Positions 1 to 8,298 of a DNA stretch of 51,697 nucleotides are shown in pieces. Position 1 is the first letter of the stretch, and every line of letters starts with the position of its first letter. Made by a program: the position numbers and the translations under genes. Source of the DNA: Acidobacteria bacterium RIFCSPLOWO2_02_FULL_65_29 (GTDB lineage Bacteria; Acidobacteriota; Vicinamibacteria; Vicinamibacterales; CAVVIG01); contig MEKT01000097.1 of NCBI GenBank assembly GCA_001767435.1, positions 1-51,697 of the forward strand, read 5' to 3'. A model generated the notes under the pieces. The model was given only the letters and a program-made list of their open reading frames with translations. It was not told where the DNA came from and made no database searches.

Positions 1-65
1 GCCGAGCGCCCAGCGTGACGTTCGGTCCGGGCCGTGTCGCGGTGTCGCAGCGGCTCTCGTGGTGA
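1..65 (+). CDS. C-terminal end of small membrane protein (partial, paralog of 16994-17458)
   Basis: The window opens inside a reading frame that ends at TGA 63-65. Its last 20 or so codons match the tail of the complete small membrane protein at 16994-17458, and a similar tail ends the paralog at 22450-22872. By analogy with those two copies, a TonB-receptor gene or remnant probably lies just left of the window. Only the tail is visible, so function cannot be read here. Confidence 0.7.
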   Translation, partial: RAPSVTFGPGRVAVSQRLSW

Positions 66-192
66 GGTAGGTAGGCCGGATCCTTGCGGAACCGGCGGGA
101 GGCTAAGGCGGGAGGCGGGTCTGAAGACCCGCACTACATTCTGCCGCGCAGACTCCTAGCGTTCGTAGCCCAGCGCGTGTCGCACGATCTCG
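1..192. repeat. 192-bp direct repeat, copy A
   Basis: This block matches 17394-17585 base for base at a constant offset of 17393, with only a handful of mismatches by eye. It covers the end of the small membrane protein gene, a palindromic spacer (66-155) containing a GCGGGTC-TGAA-GACCCGC hairpin, and the last codons of a minus-strand TMTC-like gene. In copy B that gene is complete. In copy A the match stops at 192, where about 1.9 kb has been lost. It is a decayed segmental duplicate. Confidence 0.9.
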
Positions 193-200
193 TCGGCCAT
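156..200 (-). pseudogene. 3' remnant of TMTC-like TPR membrane protein gene
   Basis: The minus-strand reading ...EIVRHALGYER followed by a stop is the exact C-terminus of the complete protein at 17549-19447. Only about 12 codons survive. The rest of the gene is replaced by 28 bp (193-220), after which homology resumes with the region upstream of the intact copy (221-350 versus 19489-19619). This is an internal deletion inside a duplicated module rather than a separate small gene. Confidence 0.8.
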
Positions 201-220
201 GGCGGGATAGGAGATACACG

Positions 221-350
221 ATACACAGCAATGAGGTTGTGCGTTCCAGGCCGCGGCCCTACATCTTTGAAGGTCGTCACCGCTGAAACCTATAGGTGTG
301 TCCGCTGGCCCACCACACGATCCGCGAGACGTCCGTGTTCGCAATCCACC
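221..350. repeat. Shared upstream region, copy A
   Basis: About 130 bp resembling 19489-19619, with one 1-bp indel. The best conserved stretches are CGTTCCAGGCCGCG, TTTGAAGGTCGTCACCGCTGA and ACCACACGATCCGCGAGACG. In copy A it leads into the NHL protein at 396; in copy B it leads into a TonB receptor at 19690. Two unrelated genes therefore probably share a duplicated leader or promoter. Confidence 0.75.
267..296 (+). promoter_or_regulatory. Possible sigma-70-type promoter before the NHL gene
   Basis: TTGAAG at 267-272 and TATAGG at 291-296 are separated by 18 bp and lie 100 bp before the ATG at 396. The copy B counterpart keeps the -35-like box but has GACAAG in the -10 position. This is weak evidence based only on hexamer similarity. 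Confidence 0.3.
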
Positions 351-395
351 GAAAGAACCTTGAAATCTCGGGGACGCATCCGGAGTAGGAAGGGG

Positions 396-1643
396 ATGAG
401 GCGGACTCTTTTTCTGTGCGCGGCCCTGGCGGCAACGCCCGCGGCGATCGACGGCCAGGGGCGCGGCGGCCCGCAGGCGGGCACCGATGCGCAGGCGACG
501 CGCAATTATCGAAACGTGCCGTTGTGGCCCAGGCCCTTGCCGAACCACTGGGTGGTCGGATCGATCACCGGCGTGGCGGTCGACGGTCAGGACCATGTGT
601 GGGTGACGCACCGCGGCGCCGACTCGCTCGAGGGCAATGAGAAAGGCATGATGGCGGACCCGCCGACATCCAGCGTCTGCTGTGTCGCGGCGCCGTTCGT
701 GCTCGAGTTCGACACCGCGGGCAATCTGCTGGGCAGCTGGGGCGGCCCGGGCCAGGGTTATCAATGGCCGCAAGCGACCGGCGGTCTCGCCGTCGACGCC
801 AGAGGCAACGTGTGGATCACCGCCGCGGGCCTGGAGCCGGCGCCGCAGGCTGCTGCCGGGCGAGGACGAGGCGCGGCGCCAGGGGGAGGCGGTCGCGGAC
901 AGGTGTCACCTCCTGCTCTCGCCGACGCGCACGTGGTGAAGTTTTCGCGCACCGGTCAGTTCCTGCTACAGATCGGTACGCCTGGCAGGATGGACGGCCC
1001 CGACAGTGTGACGACGCTGAATCGCCCTGCAGGAATCGCCGTTGATGACGCCGCGAACGAGGTGTACGTGGCGGACGCCGGCAACCATCGTGTCATCGTC
1101 TTCGACGCGAACACGGGTGCTTACAAACGGCACTGGGGCGCGTATGGCGAGAAGCCGACGGAGGCGGGCGGCGGGCGCTACGATCCTGCCACGCCACCCG
1201 CGCGACAATTCCGCGACGTGACCTGCGTCAAGATCGCGCGAAACGGGATGGTGTACGTCTGCGATCGCACGAGTAATCGGATTCAGGTGTTCCAGAAGGA
1301 CGGCTCGTTCGTGAGGGAGGGTCTCGTGTCGAAGAACACCCTCGGCGCGACCGCCACGGTCGGTACGGTGGTGCTCAATTCGGCCGGCTCCGTATGGGAT
1401 CTCGCGTTTTCGAACGATCCGCAGCAGCAGTACATCTTCGTGGCCGACGGCCAGGACAAGAAGGTCGTCGTGCTCCAGCGCGAGACCTTCGCCGAGGTCG
1501 CCCCGATTGGCGATGGTGGACGACAGCCTGGACGATTCCTCACGGTAGGCAGCGTCGGCGTCGACTCGAAAGGCAACCTCTATACAGGCGAGCAGCACCA
1601 CGGCAAACGCGTGCAAAAGTTCGTGCCGGCCCCGGCTCAATAG
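396..1643 (+). CDS. Exported NHL-repeat (PAL-like) beta-propeller protein 1
   Basis: The 415-residue product starts with a Sec-type signal (MRRTLFLCAALAATPAA). NHL/six-bladed propeller units follow, such as VDGQDHVWVTHRG, VDDAANEVYVADAGNHRV, MVYVCDRTSNRIQVF and VDSKGNLYTGE. The family is annotated in relatives as peptidyl-alpha-hydroxyglycine alpha-amidating lyase-like; true lyase activity is not shown. ATG 396 follows AGGAAGGGG; the open frame runs back to 84 but crosses duplicated non-coding sequence. A Gly/Arg/Ala-rich insertion lies near residues 150-170. A paralog follows 10 bp downstream, so the pair is probably one transcript. Confidence 0.85.
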   Translation: MRRTLFLCAALAATPAAIDGQGRGGPQAGTDAQATRNYRNVPLWPRPLPNHWVVGSITGVAVDGQDHVWVTHRGADSLEGNEKGMMADPPTSSVCCVAAPFVLEFDTAGNLLGSWGGPGQGYQWPQATGGLAVDARGNVWITAAGLEPAPQAAAGRGRGAAPGGGGRGQVSPPALADAHVVKFSRTGQFLLQIGTPGRMDGPDSVTTLNRPAGIAVDDAANEVYVADAGNHRVIVFDANTGAYKRHWGAYGEKPTEAGGGRYDPATPPARQFRDVTCVKIARNGMVYVCDRTSNRIQVFQKDGSFVREGLVSKNTLGATATVGTVVLNSAGSVWDLAFSNDPQQQYIFVADGQDKKVVVLQRETFAEVAPIGDGGRQPGRFLTVGSVGVDSKGNLYTGEQHHGKRVQKFVPAPAQ

Positions 1644-1653
1644 GAGCGCGCGA

Positions 1654-2847
1654 ATGACACGCAGTGTCCTCGTCGGTTCGGCGTTCGTCGCGCTCCTGAC
1701 CCTGCTCGGTGTCAGCGAGAACATCGCCACGAAGATCGCGGTGGCTCAGGCCCAGACGCCGGGTCGCACGATGGCGCCGCGATTCGAGGTCGATCCCAAC
1801 TGGCCCAGGCCGCTGCCGAATGGCTACTACCTGGGTCAGACGATAGGTGTGGCCGTCGATGCGCAGGACCACGTGTGGATCATTCACCGCTCCGATTCCC
1901 TCGACGCCGTCGAGGCGGCGGCCGATGAGAAGACCGGCACGTGCTGCAAGAAGACACCGCCGGTGCTCGAATTCGATCAGCAAGGCAACCTGCTGCGCCA
2001 CTGGGGCGGCGAGGACGGCCCGGGCTACAAATGGCCGACGTCCAACCACGGCATCTGGATCGACCACAAGGGGAACGTCTGGATCGGCGGCAACGGCGCC
2101 GACGATGGCCAGGTCCTGAAGTTCACGCAGGACGGAACGTTCCTGTTGAAGGTGGGAGACAAGTATCCGGCCGCCGACAGCAACAGCATGGATCGCTTCT
2201 GGAGGGTCGCCAAGGTGCACGTCCTTCCGAAGACGAACGAAGTGTTCGTCGCCGACGGGTACGGCAACAAGCGCGTCGTGGTCATGGACGCCGACACGGG
2301 TAAGCTCAAGCGCTTCTGGGGCGCGTACGGCAACAAACCGTCCGATGAAGCGCTCGGCCGTTACGATCCCAAAGGACCGCCATCGAAGCAATTCCGGGGT
2401 CCGGTGCACTGTGCCGAGCCGTCGAACGACGGGTTTGTGTACGTGTGCGATCGCACGAGCGACAGGATTCAGGTGTTTACGCTGGATGGCAAGTACGTCA
2501 AAGAGACCTTTGTGATGCCGGACTCTCTTGGGGACGGATCGACCTGGGACATTGACTTCTCAAAGGATCCGCAGCAGAGGTACCTGTACGTCGCCGACGG
2601 CCGCAACCAGAGGATCCACATCTTCGATCGCCAGTCGATGGTGGAGATGACGAACTTCGGCGACGGCGGCCATTACCCGGGGCAGTGGTACTCGCTGCAC
2701 AGCATCGCCGTCGATTCGAAGGGGAATCTGTATACGACCGAGACGTATCAGGGGCGCCGCGTGCAACGGTTCACGTACGCGGGCCTCGTGGCGGTGACCA
2801 AGAAGGAACAGGGCGTAGTCTGGCCGTCGGCAACGGGCACTCAATAA
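1654..2847 (+). CDS. Exported NHL-repeat (PAL-like) beta-propeller protein 2
   Basis: The 397-residue product has a signal-like N-terminus (about residues 1-30) and the same propeller layout as its neighbour: matching WPRPLPN, QDHVW, VCDRTS.RIQVF and VDSKGNLYT blocks and a paired-Cys motif (TCCKKTPP here, VCCVAAP in paralog 1). It lacks the Gly-rich insertion. It is likely periplasmic, binding or acting on a small ligand through the propeller; the substrate is unknown. The next gene starts 26 bp after the stop. Confidence 0.85.
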   Translation: MTRSVLVGSAFVALLTLLGVSENIATKIAVAQAQTPGRTMAPRFEVDPNWPRPLPNGYYLGQTIGVAVDAQDHVWIIHRSDSLDAVEAAADEKTGTCCKKTPPVLEFDQQGNLLRHWGGEDGPGYKWPTSNHGIWIDHKGNVWIGGNGADDGQVLKFTQDGTFLLKVGDKYPAADSNSMDRFWRVAKVHVLPKTNEVFVADGYGNKRVVVMDADTGKLKRFWGAYGNKPSDEALGRYDPKGPPSKQFRGPVHCAEPSNDGFVYVCDRTSDRIQVFTLDGKYVKETFVMPDSLGDGSTWDIDFSKDPQQRYLYVADGRNQRIHIFDRQSMVEMTNFGDGGHYPGQWYSLHSIAVDSKGNLYTTETYQGRRVQRFTYAGLVAVTKKEQGVVWPSATGTQ

Positions 2848-2873
2848 GGTCTGCAGAGACACAGGAGTCATTC

Positions 2874-4991
2874 ATGAAGTTCGATCAGCGCTGGATTCGG
2901 CCGGTGTGCGCGTTGAGTGTGGGCGTCGGTCTTTTGCTGGCGATCGCTCCGGAGGATCGCCTACAGGCGCACGGAACTGAAGCGCGATACGTGGAGCTCA
3001 CGCAGTGGAAGAAGCCGCATTTCTCCCGCGTCTTCGGCGTGGGGACGTCGGCGCTCGGTGTCCCCGGTTCCCGACAAACGATTCAGATGCGGATCATCGA
3101 GAACAAGGCCTGCCTGGTGGGCAACGTCGTTGCGCTCGACGTGGACGACGCGTACGCGTTCGACGTCGACGAGCCGGTGACCCTGACGTTGACCTACGCC
3201 CCACAGTTGACGACGCCGTTCGTCGTGGGTTGGGACAAGAGCGGCGGGACGGGCGTGGGCCTGACCGAACCGATCAATCCGGAGCCCGGCGCCACGCTTC
3301 GCACGGTGACGGTGACTCTGGATCGAGCTCGCCTGGCGGGCCAGGGCACTCAGGGCACCGACATCGCGGTCGGCAGCCGCATGGGGCTCGCGCTGTGCGA
3401 CGTCGAGCTGACTCGAAGCGGGACCACCAAGCCGGCGACGTCGTTGGGCCAGGTGCGGCTGACCGTGAAGGATCCCAGGACGGGCCGTCCCGTTCCGGCT
3501 CGAGTCGGTGTGTACGACGAGACGGGCCGGGCGCCGCTCGCGTCGGACAAGGCGCTGATGCTTCAGCGCTACGCGGACGATCTTCGGATGCTCCCGGTCA
3601 ACGATCGTACGTTCTGGCCGTCCGCGAATCGCCAGGCCTTCTACGTGGACGGCAACTACGAAGGGCGGCTGCCGGAGGGCAAGTACGAGCTCGTCGTCAC
3701 TCGAGGCCCGGAGTACCGCGCCTACCACGGCGCCTTCGACGTGCGCAAAGACGAAACCAGCGCCGTCACGGTGACCCTGGAGCGTTACGCCGACTTGCCG
3801 GGCAAAGGCTGGTATTCCGGCGACTCGCACATTCACCTCACGCGCGACGAAGTGGCCGATCCGCTGGTCTGGGGGATGGTGGCCGCCGAGGACGTGTACG
3901 TCGGGAATCTGCTCGAGATGGGCAATATCACGGGCACGCACTTCAAACAACCGGCGCTGTGGGGGGATGCCAGCCGGTTCGCGCGCGAAGGTCACTACAT
4001 TGTCTCGGGCCAGGAAGATCCACGGACGGGGATGATGGGCCATACGATTCACCACAACCTCGAACGGCCCATCCACCTCGATGCGGAGAACTACTTCTTC
4101 TACAACCGCGTCTTCGAACAATCGAAGAAACAGGGCGGCACGTCGGGGTTCGCGCACATGGGCTCTGGGTTCAACGGCCAGCGCGGTCTTGCGTTGACCG
4201 TGCCGTTCGGACTGGTGAACTTCATCGAGGTGCTGCAGGCGGGACGTCTCTTCTCGGACGTGTGGTACCGCTTTCTCAACCTTGGGTACAGGATCAGTCC
4301 CGCGGCCGGGTCCGATTGGCCGTATAGCGATTTTCCGGGAGTGGTGCGCAATTACGTCAAACTGAACGGCCGGCTCGACCTCGACGCCTGGTTCGAGTCG
4401 TTCCACGCCGGCCACGTGTATGTCTCCAACGGTCCGTTCCTGGAGTTCACGGTGAACGGCCGTCAGATGGGCGAGGAATTGCGCGTGAAGCGCGGCGCGC
4501 GCCTGGACATCGCGGCCAGCACCCAGCTCAATCCGGATGTCGACAAGCTCAATCGTCTCGAGCTCGTCATCCTCGGCGACGTGGCCGCCACCGTGCCGGC
4601 GGACGGAAAAGATCGCCTCACGTTCCGCCAGGAGCTGAAGGCCGAGCGCAGCATGTGGATCGCCGTGCGCGCGCTCGGCGAGCGCCAGGATCCGCGGAAC
4701 ATGATCATCGCCCATAGCGCGCCCATCTATGTCGTCGTGGACGGGGAGCCGTCTTGGAAGGCGAGCGCGGTGTCCGAGCTCGTCGCGTACCAACGGGCGC
4801 AGCTGCAGGACCTCCTCACAGCGCCGCTCGAGCCGCTCGACGATCTCGAGGTGTGGGAAACGCGCGATCTGCTTCTTTCCGGGTGGGAGAAGCAGCGTTC
4901 GCTCTTACAGCCGACCGTCGATGGAGCCAACGCCCTCTACCAGAAGCTGCTGGATCGTTTGAGCACGTTTTCGAGAGTGTCTCAGCGCTAG
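2874..4991 (+). CDS. CehA/McbA-family metallohydrolase 1
   Basis: The 705-residue exported protein has a signal at about residues 1-32. An N-terminal beta-rich part is followed by a PHP-type metal site beginning GWYSGDSHIHLTR (His319 and His321), with further conserved blocks SGQEDPR, GFAHMG, VNFIEVLQ and AAGSDWPY. The family is named after carbaryl hydrolase CehA and McbA, which hydrolyse carbamate esters; most members have no known substrate. ATG 2874 follows an AGGAGT ribosome site; an upstream in-frame extension to 2685 overlaps the previous gene and is rejected. A close paralog is at 8299-10374, with two amidases between them. Confidence 0.85.
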   Translation: MKFDQRWIRPVCALSVGVGLLLAIAPEDRLQAHGTEARYVELTQWKKPHFSRVFGVGTSALGVPGSRQTIQMRIIENKACLVGNVVALDVDDAYAFDVDEPVTLTLTYAPQLTTPFVVGWDKSGGTGVGLTEPINPEPGATLRTVTVTLDRARLAGQGTQGTDIAVGSRMGLALCDVELTRSGTTKPATSLGQVRLTVKDPRTGRPVPARVGVYDETGRAPLASDKALMLQRYADDLRMLPVNDRTFWPSANRQAFYVDGNYEGRLPEGKYELVVTRGPEYRAYHGAFDVRKDETSAVTVTLERYADLPGKGWYSGDSHIHLTRDEVADPLVWGMVAAEDVYVGNLLEMGNITGTHFKQPALWGDASRFAREGHYIVSGQEDPRTGMMGHTIHHNLERPIHLDAENYFFYNRVFEQSKKQGGTSGFAHMGSGFNGQRGLALTVPFGLVNFIEVLQAGRLFSDVWYRFLNLGYRISPAAGSDWPYSDFPGVVRNYVKLNGRLDLDAWFESFHAGHVYVSNGPFLEFTVNGRQMGEELRVKRGARLDIAASTQLNPDVDKLNRLELVILGDVAATVPADGKDRLTFRQELKAERSMWIAVRALGERQDPRNMIIAHSAPIYVVVDGEPSWKASAVSELVAYQRAQLQDLLTAPLEPLDDLEVWETRDLLLSGWEKQRSLLQPTVDGANALYQKLLDRLSTFSRVSQR

Positions 4992-5051
4992 GAGCGCGTC
5001 CGAGAAATGCGAACACGATCCATATCAGTCTAGCCGGAGGTTTGACGTGCG

Positions 5052-6620
5052 ATGCTGACTCCGATCATCCGTCGCTTCTCGGCGTCACTCGGGGTCGCGA
5101 GCGCGCTGGCGGGGCTGCCCGTGCAGGCGCAGCGGGCCGCAGCGCCGCGAACTCCGCAGTTCGACGTGTACGAAAAGTCGATTCTCGACCTGACAGGGGC
5201 GATGGAGTCGCGGCAGGTGACGTCGCGCCAGCTGGTGGAGCAGTACTTCGCGCGCATCAAGGCGTACGACCAGGACGGCCCGCGGATCAACGCGTTCATC
5301 GCGCTGAATCCGCGCGCGCTCGAGGCGGCGGCCGCGCTCGACGCCGAGCGGCGCGCAGGACGGGTGCGCGGGCCGCTGCACGGCGTGCCGATCGTCGTCA
5401 AGGATAATTACGCGACGGCCGACATGCCGACGACGGCCGGGTCGCTGGCGCTCGAGGGGTTTGAAACCAAACGGGACGCGTTCATGGTGAAGAAGCTCCG
5501 CGACGCGGGCGTCGTCATCGTGGGCAAGACGAACCTTCACGAGCTGGCAACCGGCATTACCTCCATCAGCTCGATGGGCGGGCAGACGCGCAACCCGTAC
5601 GATCCGACGCGCAATCCAGGGGGGTCGAGCGGCGGAACCGGGGCGGCCGTGGCGGCGAACTTCGCGGTGGCCGGACTGGGGACCGACACCTGCGGCTCGA
5701 TCCGCAATCCGTCGGCCGACAACAATCTGTTCGGCTTGCGGGGGACGGCGGGTCTGTCCAGCCGCGACGGCATCGTGCCGTTATCGCACACGCAGGATAT
5801 CGGCGGCCCGCTGGCGCGGACGATGACGGATCTCGCGCTGCTGCTCGATGCCACGGTCGGGTTCGATCCCGCGGATCCGACGACGGCGGCGAGCCAGGGC
5901 CGCATTCCGCCGAGTTACGCGAGTCTGGCCGGCGAGGGTGGCCTCCACGACTTGCGGGACGTGCGGATCGGCATCGTGCCTGCGCTCTTTGGCGCCGCGC
6001 CGGAGGACGCTGAAGTCGGCGGGATCGTGCGCCGCGCGATCGACGTGCTGCGCGGCCTTGTCGGCGGCGTCTTCGAAATCACGATTCCCGGCTACGACGA
6101 GGCGTTACAGGGCGCCGGCGTCATCGGGTTCGAGTTCAAGTTCGATCTCATGGACTACCTCGCGCCATTCCCGGGCGCGCCCGTTCACTCGCTGGACGAT
6201 ATCCTGTCGACCGGGCTGTATCACAACGCCGTCTCCGCTGGGTTGAAGCGGCAAAACGCGGTGGAGTCCCGCCACAGCGAGCCGTATTCCGCCGCTCTGG
6301 CCAAACGCGGCGTGGCGCGGCAGACCATTCTTGCGGCGATGCAGGCGCAGGGCCTGACGACGCTGGCGTACCCGACGCTTCGAAGGAAGCCGGCGGTGAT
6401 TGGCGAGCCGCAGGCCGGATCGAATTGCGGCGTGAGTGCGAGTACCGGTTTGCCCGCCATGAGCATCCCGGCCGGATTCACCGAGGACGGTCTGCCCATC
6501 GGTTTGGAGTTATTGGGCGGTCCGTTCACCGAGGCGACGCTGATCAAAGTCGCGTTCGCGTACGAGCGAGCGGCGCACCCGCGCCGGCCGCCGCCGACCA
6601 CGCCGCCGTTGCGGCCATAG
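5052..6620 (+). CDS. Exported amidase (amidase-signature family) 1
   Basis: The 522-residue amidase-signature enzyme hydrolyses amide bonds with a Ser-cisSer-Lys triad. It is visible as Lys117 in VVKDN, Ser192 in GGSSGG and Ser216 in TDTCGSIRNPS. A signal peptide of about 27 residues ends near VQAQ, so it is periplasmic. It is followed after 31 bp by a paralog of identical length and near-identical sequence. The substrate is unknown; the CehA-like neighbours suggest a shared route for amides or carbamates, which is inference. Confidence 0.9.
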   Translation: MLTPIIRRFSASLGVASALAGLPVQAQRAAAPRTPQFDVYEKSILDLTGAMESRQVTSRQLVEQYFARIKAYDQDGPRINAFIALNPRALEAAAALDAERRAGRVRGPLHGVPIVVKDNYATADMPTTAGSLALEGFETKRDAFMVKKLRDAGVVIVGKTNLHELATGITSISSMGGQTRNPYDPTRNPGGSSGGTGAAVAANFAVAGLGTDTCGSIRNPSADNNLFGLRGTAGLSSRDGIVPLSHTQDIGGPLARTMTDLALLLDATVGFDPADPTTAASQGRIPPSYASLAGEGGLHDLRDVRIGIVPALFGAAPEDAEVGGIVRRAIDVLRGLVGGVFEITIPGYDEALQGAGVIGFEFKFDLMDYLAPFPGAPVHSLDDILSTGLYHNAVSAGLKRQNAVESRHSEPYSAALAKRGVARQTILAAMQAQGLTTLAYPTLRRKPAVIGEPQAGSNCGVSASTGLPAMSIPAGFTEDGLPIGLELLGGPFTEATLIKVAFAYERAAHPRRPPPTTPPLRP

Positions 6621-6651
6621 TAGTGATTTCGCGTTCAGAGAAGGACTGCCC

Positions 6652-8220
6652 GTGCTGACTCCGGTCATCCGTCGCTTTTCGGTGTCACTCGGGATCGCGA
6701 GCGCACTGGCGGGGCTGCCCGTGCAGGCGCAGCGGCCGGCGGCGCCGCTGGCGCCACAGTTCGACCTGTACGAAAAGTCGATTCCCGAGCTGAAGAAGGC
6801 GATGGAATCAGGGCAGGTGACGTCGGGCCAGCTCGTGGAGCAGTACTTCGCGCGCATCAAGGCGTACGACCAGGACGGCCCGCGGATCAACGCGTTCATC
6901 GCGCTGAATCCGCGCGCGCTCGAGGTGGCGGCCGCGCTGGACGCGGAGCGGCGCGCGGGCCGGGTTCGGGGGCCGCTGCACGGCATCCCGATAGTCGTCA
7001 AAGACAACTACGCGACGGTGGACATGCCGACGACGGCCGGGTCGCTGGCGCTCGAGGGGTTCGAGACGAAACGGGACGCGTTCATGGTGAAGAAGCTCCG
7101 CGACGCGGGCGTCGTCATCATGGGCAAGACGAACCTCCACGAGCTGGCGTCGGGGATCACCACGATCAGCTCGATGGGCGGGCAGACGCGCAATCCGTAC
7201 GATCCGACGCGCAACCCGGGCGGGTCGAGCGGCGGGACCGGGGCGGCGGTGGCGGCGAACTTCGCGGTGGCCGGGCTCGGGACCGACACGTGCGGCTCGA
7301 TCCGGAATCCGTCGGCCGACAACAACCTCTTCGGTCTGCGGGGCACCTCAGGGCTGTCGAGCCGCGACGGCATCGTGCCGCTGTCGCACACGCGGGATAT
7401 CGGCGGCCCGCTGGCGCGAACGATGACGGATCTCGCGCTGCTGCTCGATGCGACGGTCGGCTTCGACCCGGCGGATGCGACGACGGCGGCGAGCCAGGGC
7501 CACATTCCACCCAGCTATGCGAGTCTCGCAGGTGAGGGCGATGCGGTCGACATACGGGCCGTGCGGATCGGCATCGTGCCGGCGCTGTTCGGCGCGACGC
7601 CGGAAGACGCTGAGGTCGGCGCGGTCGTCCGCCGCGCGATAGACGTGCTGCGCGGGCTGGTCGGCGGTGTCTCCGAGATCGCGATTCCCGGCTACGAGGA
7701 AGCAACGGAGGGCACCGGCACCAATGTCAGCGAGCTCAAGTGGGATCTCATGGACTACCTCGCGCAGTTTCCTGGCGCGCCGGTCCGCTCGCTGGACGAC
7801 ATTCTGTCGCGCGGCTTGTATCACAACGCTGTGGCCGGCGCCATCAGGAGAGCGAACGCCGTGGAGTCGCGCGACAGCGAGGCCTATCGTGCCGGGCTGA
7901 TCAGACGCGAGACGGTACGGAAGACCATCCTCGCGGCGATGCAGGCGCAGGGCCTGACGGCCCTGGCCTATCCGACGCTTCGCCGCAAGCCCGCGGTGAT
8001 CGGCGAGCCGCAGGCCGGGTCGAACTGTCAGGTGAGCGCGACGTCGGGACTGCCCGCCATGAGCATTCCGGCCGGATTCACCAACGACGGTTTGCCGATC
8101 GGCTTGGAGTTACTGGGCGGCCCGTTTACCGAGCCGATGCTCATCACGGTAGCGTTCGCGTACGAGGCAGCAACGCACCCGCGGCGGCCGCCGCCGACAA
8201 CGCCCTCGCTCTATCGATAG
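6652..8220 (+). CDS. Exported amidase (amidase-signature family) 2, tandem duplicate
   Basis: The 522-residue product is a tandem copy of 5052-6620, equal in length and without gaps, with the triad Lys117, Ser192 and Ser216 kept. It starts at GTG 6652 after an AGAAGGA site. Differences from copy 1 concentrate around residues 30-60 and 300-410, so substrate preference may have shifted while the core stayed fixed. The signal peptide (ASALAGLPVQAQ) is retained. Confidence 0.9.
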   Translation: MLTPVIRRFSVSLGIASALAGLPVQAQRPAAPLAPQFDLYEKSIPELKKAMESGQVTSGQLVEQYFARIKAYDQDGPRINAFIALNPRALEVAAALDAERRAGRVRGPLHGIPIVVKDNYATVDMPTTAGSLALEGFETKRDAFMVKKLRDAGVVIMGKTNLHELASGITTISSMGGQTRNPYDPTRNPGGSSGGTGAAVAANFAVAGLGTDTCGSIRNPSADNNLFGLRGTSGLSSRDGIVPLSHTRDIGGPLARTMTDLALLLDATVGFDPADATTAASQGHIPPSYASLAGEGDAVDIRAVRIGIVPALFGATPEDAEVGAVVRRAIDVLRGLVGGVSEIAIPGYEEATEGTGTNVSELKWDLMDYLAQFPGAPVRSLDDILSRGLYHNAVAGAIRRANAVESRDSEAYRAGLIRRETVRKTILAAMQAQGLTALAYPTLRRKPAVIGEPQAGSNCQVSATSGLPAMSIPAGFTNDGLPIGLELLGGPFTEPMLITVAFAYEAATHPRRPPPTTPSLYR

Positions 8221-8298
8221 CTATACGCGGTTGAACCTGAATCGACTCCTGGCTCTGAAAACAGAGACACCTGGTGATCGTCCGTGAGGAGGCATTTC

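Noticed and set aside
84-395. In-frame N-terminal extension of the first NHL protein
   Set aside because: It crosses duplicated intergenic sequence and the TMTC remnant; the ATG at 396 has a ribosome site and starts a signal peptide.
2961-4793. 610-codon minus-strand open frame opposite CehA-like hydrolase 1
   Set aside because: It is His/Arg/Val-rich with no family motif, and lies exactly opposite a recognisable gene; a GC-rich codon shadow.
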